DNA of 64,000 nucleotides from Putridiphycobacter sp965230485 (GTDB lineage: Bacteria; Bacteroidota; Bacteroidia; Flavobacteriales_D; Crocinitomicaceae): positions 3,224,001 to 3,288,000 of the forward strand of contig CBDDLA010000001.1 of NCBI GenBank assembly GCA_965230485.1, given 5' to 3'. The translations under genes and the position numbers were made by a program. This document shows positions 53,198 through 61,540 of this stretch, in pieces (positions within the stretch are counted from its first letter, which is position 1; each line of letters opens with the position of its first letter). Under the pieces are notes generated by a model, which saw only the letters and a program-made list of their open reading frames with translations, searched no databases and had not been told where the DNA came from.

Positions 53198-53320
53198 CAT
53201 CATTTAAAACCGATTCGAAAGAATCGGTTTTTTTATGCCATAAATTATCCGGAGCTTGCTCCAGGATAATGTTGGCATAAAAAACAATTGGGCGCCTCGC
53301 CCAATCGGTTTTAAATGATG
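53198..53320. repeat. Nested palindromic element abutting tRNA-His
   Basis: Bounded by perfect 18-bp inverted repeats, 53198-53215 (CATCATTTAAAACCGATT) and 53303-53320. Inside are the terminator hairpin, a larger imperfect hairpin at 53233-53280 (TTATGCCA, ATTATCC, GGAGC arms with their complements), and an ATTGGGCG/CGCCCAAT hairpin. It starts one base after the tRNA discriminator. No ORF. Resembles a MITE/REP-type structure; mobility is not shown. Confidence 0.6.
53206..53234 (+). terminator. Intrinsic terminator of tRNA-His
   Basis: 11-bp perfect stem (53206-53216 with 53221-53231), GAAA loop, then T-run. It lies within the palindromic element, so the element supplies or overlaps the terminator. 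Confidence 0.85.
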
Positions 53321-53489
53321 TGGTCCTTTGCGAAGGTCCGGGGATCAACGAAGTTAATCCTGCAAATTTTGAGCTCGCTCCAGGATAATGTTGACATAAA
53401 AAACAATTGGGCGCCTCGCCCAATCGGTTTTAAATGATGTGGTCCTTTGCGAAGATCTGGGGATCAACGAAGTTAATCCTGTAAATCCT
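53252..53489. repeat. Two tandem 119-bp repeats
   Basis: Copies at 53252-53370 and 53371-53489 differ at only a few positions. Each contains the GCTCC...GGATAAT, ATTGGGCGCCTCGCCCAAT, AATCGGTTTTAAATGATG and GGATCAACGAAGTTAATCC modules, all hairpin-forming. A partial third copy begins at 53490. This and the tRNA account for the gene-free stretch 53060-53515. Confidence 0.9.
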
Positions 53490-53515
53490 GAGTTTACCGT
53501 AAGTTATTTTAAGTC

Positions 53516-54427
53516 TTAGTTCAGTCTATGTTTTTCAATGTACTCACTCGGACTAATTCCCTCTTTCTTTTTAAATAGCCTTGAAAAGTACTGAGGGTAT
53601 TCAAACCCTAATTCATAGGCAACATCAGCTATGCTTTTATTCGGTTTCAACAAGCTATTCTTGGCTTCATCAATCAAATATAGTTGTAAGTGCTCTGTGG
53701 TTGTTTTGCCGGTTTCTTTTTTTAATGTATCACTCAGATATCGTTGGGTCACGGTCATCTCATTTGCAATCACTTCAATCGAAGGGATCCCTTTTTCCTG
53801 AAGCTGTCCAGACTGAAAATAGGCCTCTAATTGTTGATTAAATTGTTCAAGCAAATCAGTAGACATTTCTTTTCGATTAATGAACTGACGCTCGTAAAAC
53901 CGATTGGCATACTTTAGCAAAGTAATCAGTTGAGAAATAATGATGTCTTTACTAAATACATCTTGATTGTTGTGATATTCCAGTACTATATTTTTAACAA
54001 TGGATTCCATTTGCTCCTCTTCGCTTGGAGAAAGGTGTAAAGCTTCATTGGCTGAATAGGAAAAGAAACCATATTTCTTAATTTGTTTCGCTAGCTCGGT
54101 CCCTTTGACAAAATCTTCATGAAAATTGATTGAAAACCCCTTCTGTTCAAAAACAGCATTTTTATCCCATTGCAATACTTGTCGGGGAGACATAAAAAAC
54201 ATAGCACCATTGGTGAAATCGTATTTGGTTCGACCATAATTCAATTCTCCACTCACAATTTTCTTAAGACTGATGGAATAGCAATCCGTTGTTATAGGTG
54301 GGGAACTTTCTTTAGGACATGGCAGAAATTCATCTTCATTAGCCATCATCACGCTGAACATTGGATGTTCAGGTCCTGGTAAATCCATGTAGTTAAAGTA
54401 TGCTGAAAGTGTTTTAAAGTGTTTCAT
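53516..54427 (-). CDS. AraC family transcriptional regulator
   Basis: 303 residues: N-terminal cupin-like effector domain (about 1-190) and C-terminal double helix-turn-helix (about 205-303, VIANEMTVTQRYLSDTLKKE and IADVAYELGFEYPQYFSRLF). Family members regulate sugar, stress or redox genes. Downstream of, and probably co-transcribed with, the SDR and membrane-protein genes (3 nt from the latter), so it may control them. Confidence 0.93.
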   Translation of the reverse strand: MKHFKTLSAYFNYMDLPGPEHPMFSVMMANEDEFLPCPKESSPPITTDCYSISLKKIVSGELNYGRTKYDFTNGAMFFMSPRQVLQWDKNAVFEQKGFSINFHEDFVKGTELAKQIKKYGFFSYSANEALHLSPSEEEQMESIVKNIVLEYHNNQDVFSKDIIISQLITLLKYANRFYERQFINRKEMSTDLLEQFNQQLEAYFQSGQLQEKGIPSIEVIANEMTVTQRYLSDTLKKETGKTTTEHLQLYLIDEAKNSLLKPNKSIADVAYELGFEYPQYFSRLFKKKEGISPSEYIEKHRLN

Positions 54428-54430
54428 AGT

Positions 54431-54955
54431 TTAATGCTTTTCTTGTTCTATTGTCATCAATAATTTTTGACGATAGGCATCAATTCTTGAATGAGCTGTT
54501 CCATCAACTAATAACAAGACTACCATCATAGCAATTATAGTAATGCAGACTGCTCTCCACACAGGTGAACTCAGAAATATAATCCCTAATGCAGCCATTA
54601 CAATAATAATTGGAATAATCTTAAAAACAACAGAATTATATTCTTTTAAAGTACTTTCTACACGTTCCATTTCGGACGTCACAAAAGCAGATGGATTTTC
54701 TTGATACATTATCTCAAAATTATTGACTCTTGACAGATTATTGACATATAATCCTCCTCCAATAATGATTAGCAGAATCCCTGCCACCAGCATAGGAATT
54801 ATATATGCTCTAGCAATGTCAGTTCTCCCTAATTGCCAAAACCCGATACTTGCCAAAATGAATAGTAATCCGAAAAGGATGAAAAAAGGTGTAGAGAAAA
54901 GTTCATCTTTTGCCCAATCAGTGGTAGTTTTTAATAATTCCATAGTGTTTGTCAT
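54431..54955 (-). CDS. Unknown membrane protein
   Basis: 174 residues from Met at 54955, which overlaps the SDR stop as TAATG (an upstream start at 55000 would lie inside the SDR gene). Two N-terminal helices (about 20-39 and 46-68) and two more (about 110-130 and 134-153), with a short periplasmic or cytoplasmic linker rich in polar residues. No recognised family. Sandwiched between an SDR and an AraC regulator, suggesting a shared operon. Confidence 0.75.
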   Translation of the reverse strand: MTNTMELLKTTTDWAKDELFSTPFFILFGLLFILASIGFWQLGRTDIARAYIIPMLVAGILLIIIGGGLYVNNLSRVNNFEIMYQENPSAFVTSEMERVESTLKEYNSVVFKIIPIIIVMAALGIIFLSSPVWRAVCITIIAMMVVLLLVDGTAHSRIDAYRQKLLMTIEQEKH

Positions 54956-55905
54956 TAAATACCCCATTTGTAATTTACTTCTTTCTCTGATAGTTCCCAC
55001 AGTCTTTTAGAAGCCGTTTTGTCTTTTGCATGAGGTTTGATGTCATGAGCACCAACAGGACCTACCCAATTACTTCTTCCTGTTGGTCCGTAAAATTCAT
55101 TTTGATCTAAGTCAGGTTCCGTTGCACACATTAATTGAGGGTAAGCACCATTTTCTGCAGGTTGAGTGAGTGGTGTTAATTTCATTATGCCAAAAATCAA
55201 TTTCATCATAAAACTTCCGTTAGTTGATATTAATGAAGTTCTTGAGGAACCTGGATGACAAGCATAAGCCTTCACATCAGTTTTTCCAGCCGCTTTTAAC
55301 CTATCATTTAACTCATACATTGACATAATTTGTGCCAGTTTACTTTGACTGTATGCGTTATTTGGGGTGTAGTCTTTCTCCCAATTCAAATCATCAAACT
55401 TTATCGCTTTAATTCCCATATCATATCCAAGACTCCCAACCGTAACAATTCTTCCTTTGGATTTTTCGATTAACGGATAAAGTAATGCTTGTAATGTAAA
55501 ATGTCCAAAATAATTTACACCCATTTGAGTTTCCCAACCATCTACAGTTAAACTGTGTTTAGGGGTTTGAGCAATGGCTGCATTACAAAGCAGGGCATCT
55601 ATTTGTGAAACAGATTCAATTACCTCCTTTGCTGCTTTTTTTACAGAGGACTGTACTCCTAAGTCCATTTTAATTGCAGTTACATCTATATGACTACCAA
55701 GTTCTTGTTTTAGTGTAGCAATAGTATCCTCTGATTTTTTTGGATTACGGTTTAACATCACCAATTTTGCTCCTTTTGATAATAGAATTTTTGCTGCTTC
55801 AAACCCTGTACCACTTGTGGTACCTGTTATCACATAAGTCTTGCCATTTAAATTATCTATTCTGTCAGGCGTCCACCCTTTTTTTCCAAATTTGTTAGTA
55901 TTCAT
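54955..55905 (-). CDS. Short-chain dehydrogenase/reductase (protochlorophyllide reductase-like)
   Basis: 316 residues from Met at 55905 (the longer reading to 55929 would start inside the -7 element). Rossmann motif TGTTSGTG (27-34), CNAAIAQ in place of the classical NNAG, and active-site YSQSK. NAD(P)H-dependent oxidoreductase, substrate unknown; the segment GKKGWTPDRI before the Rossmann fold is usual in this subgroup. Its promoter and first 22 codons exist in a second copy in front of the ABM-domain gene 1.1 kb away. Confidence 0.93.
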   Translation of the reverse strand: MNTNKFGKKGWTPDRIDNLNGKTYVITGTTSGTGFEAAKILLSKGAKLVMLNRNPKKSEDTIATLKQELGSHIDVTAIKMDLGVQSSVKKAAKEVIESVSQIDALLCNAAIAQTPKHSLTVDGWETQMGVNYFGHFTLQALLYPLIEKSKGRIVTVGSLGYDMGIKAIKFDDLNWEKDYTPNNAYSQSKLAQIMSMYELNDRLKAAGKTDVKAYACHPGSSRTSLISTNGSFMMKLIFGIMKLTPLTQPAENGAYPQLMCATEPDLDQNEFYGPTGRSNWVGPVGAHDIKPHAKDKTASKRLWELSEKEVNYKWGI

Positions 55906-55928
55906 AATTTTTGCTTTAATGTTTAGCA

Positions 55929-55936
55929 CAAAGGTA
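55929..55936 (-). promoter_or_regulatory. -7 promoter core of the SDR gene (TACCTTTG)
   Basis: TACCTTTG fits TAnnTTTG, 23 nt before the ATG. It is conserved in the duplicated copy at 57037-57044, supporting function. Confidence 0.65.
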
Positions 55937-55977
55937 GGGGTGTTGTAGTGCTATTGTCTTATACTCATTTTCGTTTG

Positions 55978-55987
55978 AAGTATACTT
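55978..55987. promoter_or_regulatory. AAGTATACTT palindrome upstream of the SDR promoter
   Basis: 10-bp palindrome about 42 bp before the -7 core. The duplicate has ATGTATACAT: the second and ninth bases both changed so that symmetry is kept. Confidence 0.5.
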
Positions 55988-56104
55988 TTTAGTAATGCTT
56001 GGTTTATAGTTTTTTAGTGTGTATTCATACAGCATTTGCTCATGAAAGGCGTTATTCATACAGTACATTCCCTATAATCATGTACCATAAAAATAACCTT
56101 ACTT

Positions 56105-57013
56105 TTACTTTGAATATCCTCCATAGTAATCCATATATGTAGGGTTAAGAGAATTATAAATCTCTTTAATCTTATCGGATTCAGTTCCATAAAGTGTAAC
56201 ATCACGCACTTCAATAGATTCAAAAAAAGAAGCTCTAGAAGTTGGATTTGCCATATGATGTGCTATTAGTGCCCTCTCATCTGCATATTGTTCGAGTACA
56301 AACAAAGCCTTACCATCTTTACTTTTGCACCAAAAATGAGAATGAGTGCCAGATTCTGCATATGCATCATTTACTAATCTCTCCATTGCTGTTTTACACT
56401 TCTCTTCATCTTTAAATCTTGCATTCGTAGCAATCAAAATTCTACCCCTTTCAAAGTTTTTAATGCCAGCTTCTTGAGCTTTAACTATATGCTTTGAATA
56501 ACCTCCATAGTAATTCATGTATTGTGGTTTAAGAGCGGCAAACATCAATTTACTGCTTGTTGATGGAGCTCCATAAACTGCGACATCAATCACTTTTATA
56601 GATCTAAAGAAGGATATTCTCGCAGATGTGAATCTCCTTATTGCTTTTCTTAATGCTTTTTTATCTTCATATTGTTCAAGTACAAACAAAGATCTACCAT
56701 CTGCACTTCTGAACCAAAAATGAGAATTAACACCGTATGCAGCGTGCGCATCTTTAACTATTGTTTCCATGGCTACTCTGCATTTTTCTTCATCTTTAAA
56801 GGTCGCATTCATAGTAACAAAAATTCTATTCCTTTCCATATCACTAATGCCAACTTCTTGGGTTTTAGTTTCATTAGTATTCTCTACTTTTTGTAATTCT
56901 TTAGTGCTACTGCAAGACACCAGCGCTAAAAAGAAAGCAATTAATGTTTTGCCTTTTAAATTGTTAATTCTATCGGAAGTCCATCCTTTTTTTCCGAATT
57001 TTTTAGTACTCAT
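56105..57013 (-). CDS. Chimeric lipoprotein with two ABM-like domains
   Basis: 302 residues from Met at 57013. Residues 1-22 (MSTKKFGKKGWTSDRINNLK...) copy the SDR N-terminus. They run into a lipoprotein signal TLIAFFLALVSC (Cys34), leaving an unusually long basic n-region. Two tandem repeats of about 115 residues follow (about 57-172 and 182-302), each with FKDEEKC, HFW, SLFVLEQY or ALFVLEQY, and ending YYGGYSK. This is the pattern of antibiotic-biosynthesis-monooxygenase (ABM) ferredoxin-like domains. Function unknown; membrane delivery depends on whether the extended leader still works. Confidence 0.75.
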   Translation of the reverse strand: MSTKKFGKKGWTSDRINNLKGKTLIAFFLALVSCSSTKELQKVENTNETKTQEVGISDMERNRIFVTMNATFKDEEKCRVAMETIVKDAHAAYGVNSHFWFRSADGRSLFVLEQYEDKKALRKAIRRFTSARISFFRSIKVIDVAVYGAPSTSSKLMFAALKPQYMNYYGGYSKHIVKAQEAGIKNFERGRILIATNARFKDEEKCKTAMERLVNDAYAESGTHSHFWCKSKDGKALFVLEQYADERALIAHHMANPTSRASFFESIEVRDVTLYGTESDKIKEIYNSLNPTYMDYYGGYSK

Positions 57014-57036
57014 AATTTTTAATTTAATGATTAGGG

Positions 57037-57044
57037 CAAAGGTA
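57037..57044 (-). promoter_or_regulatory. -7 promoter core of the ABM gene (TACCTTTG)
   Basis: TACCTTTG, 23 nt before the ATG, identical to the SDR copy. Confidence 0.65.
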
Positions 57045-57085
57045 GGGGCATATTTGTGCCATTGCTTTATACGCATTTTCGTTTG

Positions 57086-57095
57086 ATGTATACAT
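57086..57095. promoter_or_regulatory. ATGTATACAT palindrome upstream of the ABM promoter
   Basis: Counterpart of 55978-55987 with compensatory changes that keep the dyad. Lies in the region divergent from the Crp-type regulator gene. Confidence 0.5.
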
Positions 57096-57150
57096 TTTAG
57101 TTTTTAAAATGAACTCATGCCCATCAAATTCAGAATATTCAATGAGGGTT

Positions 57151-57182
57151 TTTGCTTTCCAATAAATTCAAGACTATATTTG
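57151..57182 (+). promoter_or_regulatory. Promoter of the Crp-type regulator (TTTG-N20-TATATTTG)
   Basis: Both Bacteroidetes elements are present with 20-nt spacing; the ATG is 19 nt after the -7 core. One of the best promoters in the window. Confidence 0.7.
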
Positions 57183-57201
57183 TGATGACATCCCTTTCAA
57201 A

Positions 57202-57735
57202 ATGATTGAACAAATTCAAAGCGCTTTTCCAAATGCCGAAATCAAACATTTCAGGAAAGGGGAGGTCTTGCAAAGGGCTGGAGAAGTCTCAACAAAGGTA
57301 TACTGCGTTAAAAAGGGCTTATTGAGGAGTTATTCAATTGATGAAAAAGGCAAAGAACACGTGTTTATGTTCGGTTCCGAAGGATGGATCATGTCTGATG
57401 TCCAATCACATGTATTCAAAGATGAAGCTGTTTTATATATTGATTGTTTGGAGGCGTCTGAGGTTATTATTCTGGAAGGAGAAGCACTAGAAAATCAGGC
57501 CTTAATGGCAGATGATGTCGCCCCAATGTTTACCACACTTTTTAAACGAATGGCAGTGATGCAACGGAGAATTTTAGGATTAATGAGTTCTTCAGCAAGA
57601 GAAAGGTATGAGTCCTTTCTGAATGTCTATCCGGAATTACCTAACCGTGTGTCGCAACGTATGATTGCGTCTTATTTGGGCATTACACCAGAAGCCTTGA
57701 GTACCATCAGACGAAAAATGGTAAAAAGCACTTGA
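57202..57735 (+). CDS. Crp/Fnr family transcriptional regulator
   Basis: 177 residues: cNMP-binding-like beta-roll (about 10-115, FRKGEVLQRAGEVSTKVYCV) and a C-terminal helix-turn-helix RVSQRMIASYLGITPEALST near 152-171. No cysteine cluster for an iron-sulfur sensor, so not an Fnr-type oxygen sensor. Divergent from the ABM gene; 188 bp separate the starts, so it could regulate it or itself. Confidence 0.92.
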   Translation: MIEQIQSAFPNAEIKHFRKGEVLQRAGEVSTKVYCVKKGLLRSYSIDEKGKEHVFMFGSEGWIMSDVQSHVFKDEAVLYIDCLEASEVIILEGEALENQALMADDVAPMFTTLFKRMAVMQRRILGLMSSSARERYESFLNVYPELPNRVSQRMIASYLGITPEALSTIRRKMVKST

Positions 57736-57853
57736 CCAACTGGTTCATTTCTTAATCTAGATTATTGCGTAAAGGCAAATTTGAAACGAACTTTGTATCA
57801 CTAAACCATATCTGTTTTTACTATGGTCTTGTTGCAGGTTTAAATAAAGAATC

Positions 57854-58795
57854 ATGAACAGAAAAGATTTTTTAAAACATTCACTCATACTTGGAAGCGC
57901 TATGCCATTAAGCAGTTTATCAGGATTAAATAGCATGAATACCTTATCAGAACTTGAACGATATACAAACGAATTACCCATACAAGGCAAAAAAATGCCG
58001 GTGTTGTTTACGTCGCATGGTAACCCTATGGATATCCCTATGAGCAGAGACGAACGCCCATTTTGGATGAAATTATTTGAGTTAGGGAAGGAATTACAGG
58101 AAAACTATGAGGTCAAAGCGGCATTAGTAGTGTCGGCACATTGGTGTACCAAAGGCACCTTTGTCAACAATGCATTACAACAGGAACAAATCTACGATTA
58201 TTATGGCTTCCCAGCTCATTACTACGATCCTAAGTACAAAGCTCAGGGAGCGCCGGATTTGGCAAAGGAGATTGCCAATATGGTATCCGCTATTCAGGAA
58301 ACGGATGAATGGGGCTTAGACCATGGTGCTTGGCCCATGCTCATGCATCTATTTCCCAACGCCAATGTACCGGTATTTCAAATGAGCATTAGTTACCATG
58401 CAAAACCGGAGTATCATTTCAACCTGGGGAAGGCATTGAAATCATTAAGAGAAAAAGGTGTGCTGGTAATTGGGAGTGGATCATTGATTCATAACCTTAA
58501 ATTGGCCATGCAAAAATTTAGGAATAAAGATGAGACGTTGTATGGTTGGGAAGCGGAGTATGATTTATGGTTAAAACAGCAGATTGAACAAAGAAATTTC
58601 AAAGACCTGACCAATTACCTCACCAGTCATAAACTGGGGAAATTGGCGTCGCCAACACCGGACCATTATGTCCCCCTCTTGTATAGTTTAGGAATGATGG
58701 ATGAAAAAGACCGAATAGAATTTTTCTATGAAGGGACACCATCATTACCGGCGTTTAGTGAACGCAGCTTTATCATCCGACCGGAATCAGATTAG
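57854..58795 (+). CDS. LigB-type extradiol dioxygenase (4,5-DOPA dioxygenase-like)
   Basis: 313 residues in the YgiD/DODA family: metal-ligand regions TSHGNPM (His55), SAHW (His96), LDHGAW (His157) and PDHYVPLL (His271), plus IGSGSLIHNL. Opens aromatic rings such as catechols; plants use the family for betalain pigments, the bacterial substrate is unknown. The N-terminal 45 residues begin MNRKDFLKHSLILGSAMPL, a leader resembling a Tat signal but with Asn-Arg instead of the twin Arg, so export is doubtful. Confidence 0.9.
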   Translation: MNRKDFLKHSLILGSAMPLSSLSGLNSMNTLSELERYTNELPIQGKKMPVLFTSHGNPMDIPMSRDERPFWMKLFELGKELQENYEVKAALVVSAHWCTKGTFVNNALQQEQIYDYYGFPAHYYDPKYKAQGAPDLAKEIANMVSAIQETDEWGLDHGAWPMLMHLFPNANVPVFQMSISYHAKPEYHFNLGKALKSLREKGVLVIGSGSLIHNLKLAMQKFRNKDETLYGWEAEYDLWLKQQIEQRNFKDLTNYLTSHKLGKLASPTPDHYVPLLYSLGMMDEKDRIEFFYEGTPSLPAFSERSFIIRPESD

Positions 58796-58901
58796 AAGTA
58801 ACCACCACTGTAATTAGTGTCTTGTCTTCATTTTTTGACGAATTAAAGACAAGTAACGGAATTTAGATTATCTTACCGCTTATTATTTTTAAGTGATGCC
58901 A

Positions 58902-59942
58902 ATGAAGTTACTCGTATTCGTTTCCCTTATCTTTCCCAGCCTGTTGAATGGACAAGATTGGCCAACTAAGCTAGTTGAACCAAGCAATCCTTATAAAAAG
59001 ACAGAGTTTTATGGCAATTTTAACCATACCGGCATTAAAGAGGTGACTTGGTTCAGTATTAATCCAAAAAGTGAACAGTCAGAAATGATGTGGAAAAAAA
59101 GGTATGATCAGCATGGACATATTGAAAATTCCAACCGTGCGGGCAGGCGTCCGGTTAATTACGAATATACCATGTTACCAAATGGAGATAGTCTGGTGAC
59201 TTCTAGCACCCAAAATAAAGGAACCGTCTCTTTAATAATTTCTAAATATGATAAAAACGGCCATATGACTGAGTTGGCCAACATCTATCTTAAAAATACA
59301 GATACGTTGTCAGTTCAAAAGTCTACCTACCAATATGAGGCTGGGAGGATGATTCAACACATTCAAATAAATAATGGTGAGTTATTCGTTTCAGATACTT
59401 TTTTGTACAAAAATGACCTATTGTTTCAACATCTGAAAATACAAAAGAACAAAACCAATACAACCACTTATCATTATAATGATAACGATCAGCTGACTGA
59501 AGTTAGTGGAGAAACACAATATACCAAAGGATCGGATCCTACCACATCAAAAATAGAATATACCTATCAGGATACTTTGCTTGTCAAAAGAAAAATACTG
59601 ATGCCTTACAATGGCTTAGATATGGATAGTTCAATCATCCGTTATGCGTATAATCGCGAAAACGGACTAAAGACTATGTATTCAGAACGGCGTGGAAAGT
59701 TCCAAAAGGTGATAGTTGAATATATTGATGGAAAAGTCAGTGCTGAAAAAATAATAATAAATGCTAGAAGTGATGCGGGGTTAGGTTATAAAATACCATA
59801 TGACTTGAGTTGGATCGTAGAACCTGAACTATTTGAAAGGCATTATGAATATGATTCAAAGGGAAACCTGCTTAAGCAAACACTCTATTTGGGAGGAGAG
59901 TCGGTTAAAGTTCAGAATTACAACATAGTTTATTATGAATAG
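58902..59942 (+). CDS. Exported protein of unknown function
   Basis: 346 residues from ATG 58902 (MKLLVFVSLIFPSLLNGQ, signal peptide about 18; an ATG two codons earlier is in frame). The mature protein is made of beta-hairpin units with TYQYEAGR, TYHYNDNDQLTEVSG, RYAYNRENG and HYEYDSKGNLLKQ, reminiscent of YD/RHS-type strands but without a full RHS consensus. Probably a periplasmic or surface beta-sheet protein. No partner evident. Confidence 0.75.
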   Translation: MKLLVFVSLIFPSLLNGQDWPTKLVEPSNPYKKTEFYGNFNHTGIKEVTWFSINPKSEQSEMMWKKRYDQHGHIENSNRAGRRPVNYEYTMLPNGDSLVTSSTQNKGTVSLIISKYDKNGHMTELANIYLKNTDTLSVQKSTYQYEAGRMIQHIQINNGELFVSDTFLYKNDLLFQHLKIQKNKTNTTTYHYNDNDQLTEVSGETQYTKGSDPTTSKIEYTYQDTLLVKRKILMPYNGLDMDSSIIRYAYNRENGLKTMYSERRGKFQKVIVEYIDGKVSAEKIIINARSDAGLGYKIPYDLSWIVEPELFERHYEYDSKGNLLKQTLYLGGESVKVQNYNIVYYE

Positions 59943-60018
59943 GATTCATTATTAACGAATGTTCTATAATCAAATTGGTGTGACCTAATATTCCAAATCA
60001 TTGACCCATTTTCAATTA

Positions 60019-60046
60019 TTGGTTCGGATAATGCTCCTTAATTTTG
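60019..60046 (+). promoter_or_regulatory. Promoter TTG-N17-TAATTTTG
   Basis: TTG at 60019-60021 and TAATTTTG at 60039-60046 with 17-nt spacing, 21 nt before the ATG at 60068. Confidence 0.6.
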
Positions 60047-60067
60047 ACCTAAACAAAATTGAATATT

Positions 60068-60430
60068 ATGTCACAATCAAACAACTCAACGAAAAAACCG
60101 GCACTTTTAAGAACCATTTTTATTTTAAACGCGTTATTAACCCTCATTGGTTTTACATTTTATTTTGTGATTTCCTATCGGGTAAACGCAGGGGCAGATA
60201 CTTTAGGAATTCCGCCTTCTACTTTACTGACCATGGCATTGATCTATACAGCTGTTTTTGGAGCAGCCGTATTTGCCATTCTTAGAAAGAATATTTGGCT
60301 ATTGAGAGGCGTTTTAATGATCACGGTCATCACATCCATTGTCATTATTTTTGCACCTATTGGTATCGTATTAGCCGGAACATCTATTGGCTTATCATTT
60401 TCAAAACAAGTCACCAACTACTTCGCATAA
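60068..60430 (+). CDS. Small membrane protein, unknown
   Basis: 120 residues from ATG 60068 (a TTG at 60059 is in frame but unlikely). Three membrane helices (about 12-34, 48-70 and 76-103). No recognised family. Single-gene unit with its own promoter and a strong terminator. Confidence 0.75.
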   Translation: MSQSNNSTKKPALLRTIFILNALLTLIGFTFYFVISYRVNAGADTLGIPPSTLLTMALIYTAVFGAAVFAILRKNIWLLRGVLMITVITSIVIIFAPIGIVLAGTSIGLSFSKQVTNYFA

Positions 60431-60443
60431 ACAAAACCATAAT

Positions 60444-60475
60444 GAAAAAAAGCGCTTCAACCGAAGCGCTTTTTT
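60444..60475 (+). terminator. Strong intrinsic terminator
   Basis: AGCGCTTC/GAAGCGCT 8-bp stem extended by A-T pairs, AACC loop, T-run, 14 nt after the stop of the small membrane protein. Confidence 0.92.
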
Positions 60476-60587
60476 GATGGACTTTTTTGAGCTTTTTTTC
60501 CATTCATTTGGACGATTATTCAAAAGATGACCCTTTTTTTCTTAAGAACTTTGAATCGTAGAAAATAGATAACTAAAACGATTCATT

Positions 60588-61460
60588 ATGAAAAATATCC
60601 ATTCTTTTAACGCAAAATTGACAGCCATTGTCCTATTAATGATTAGCTCATCTGTATTTGCAGGAGGACCTTGGTTACAGAAAAAACACCACGGGTTTGC
60701 ACAGGCGCAACTCATTGTTCCGGCCTATGCGTATAGTTCCATGTTAATGGGCACCTTCATTAAAGACATTCAAGGCGTCAACAGACGAACCATTAATGCC
60801 GATTTTGGACTGTATGTTGAATACGGTATTACTGATAGGCTCAATGTCATTACGAACTTACCTTTTAAATATGTTGCTACAGGTGACTTAACCGATCAAC
60901 AATATTTTTCTGAATTATTACCGGAAGGTAATTTATTCGGGGTAAGCAATTATCAGGCAGCTATTAAGTACGGGCTGGTTGATAAAAAAGTGAAAGTGGC
61001 CGTTTCCTTGCAAAGCAGTTGGAATACCATTACCAATGACCTTGATAAAGGATTGGCAACCGGTTATGATGCTGCTTCTGTTGGCCTGATGGCTCATATT
61101 GGAAGAAGCAAAGAAAACCAATACGGTTTTCTGGAATTGGGATATCATAAATTCACCAATGGATTCAGTGATGTGATTGAACTGAACATTGAACATGGTT
61201 GGAAGTTAGGTGAACGCTGGAACATTGCCGGTGTATTGGGAGCCAGACAATCGTTAGAAAACGGTGATTATTTTAATGCCAATTTACAGCAAACCGGTTT
61301 ATCTCCAAACAATCAGAGCTGGGCGGCCATCAGTGTCAAAGCGGCCTATGAATTAGCCGGTAATTGGGGTGTGAATGCTGGTGTACCCTTGGTACCGTTG
61401 CGATTTAAATATGTAGGATTCAATGGCACCGTGAATCTGGGTATTTACAAAAAGTTCTAA
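60588..61460 (+). CDS. Probable outer-membrane beta-barrel protein
   Basis: 290 residues: signal peptide (to SSVFA, about 25), then GGPWLQKKHHGFAQAQL and repeated amphipathic strands (FGLYVEYGITDRLNVITNLP, YGFLELGYHKFTNGF, WGVNAGVPLVPLRFKY) ending in KKF. The pattern is like the MetA-pathway phenol-degradation-type or transporter-like barrels; substrate unknown. Directly followed by an AraC regulator gene on the same strand. Confidence 0.75.
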   Translation: MKNIHSFNAKLTAIVLLMISSSVFAGGPWLQKKHHGFAQAQLIVPAYAYSSMLMGTFIKDIQGVNRRTINADFGLYVEYGITDRLNVITNLPFKYVATGDLTDQQYFSELLPEGNLFGVSNYQAAIKYGLVDKKVKVAVSLQSSWNTITNDLDKGLATGYDAASVGLMAHIGRSKENQYGFLELGYHKFTNGFSDVIELNIEHGWKLGERWNIAGVLGARQSLENGDYFNANLQQTGLSPNNQSWAAISVKAAYELAGNWGVNAGVPLVPLRFKYVGFNGTVNLGIYKKF

Positions 61461-61540
61461 CCAATGTCTGATTATTCATGATTCGGTGGTTCAATAATAT
61501 CAAGCTATTCAAATTAAATGACATTTTATATCTTTGGATA

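Larger units (their letters stand above)
55843..55993 (-). repeat. 151-bp promoter/5'-end repeat, copy 1 (SDR gene)
   Basis: Includes an AAGTATACTT palindrome, the TACCTTTG core, the leader and the first 22 codons of the SDR gene. Copy 2 is 56951-57101, same orientation and same length; I estimate about three quarters identity by eye. Confidence 0.85.
56951..57101 (-). repeat. 151-bp promoter/5'-end repeat, copy 2 (ABM gene)
   Basis: Same content as copy 1: palindrome, TACCTTTG core, leader and 22 codons, ending at the lysine-threonine pair where the SDR Rossmann strand (YVITG) is replaced by the signal peptide (LIAFF). Confidence 0.85.

Noticed and set aside
53193..53423. Reverse-strand ORF of 76 codons in the repeat region
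   Set aside because: It is produced by the 119-bp tandem hairpin repeats and overlaps the tRNA-His 3' end; the peptide repeats itself and has no protein-like features.
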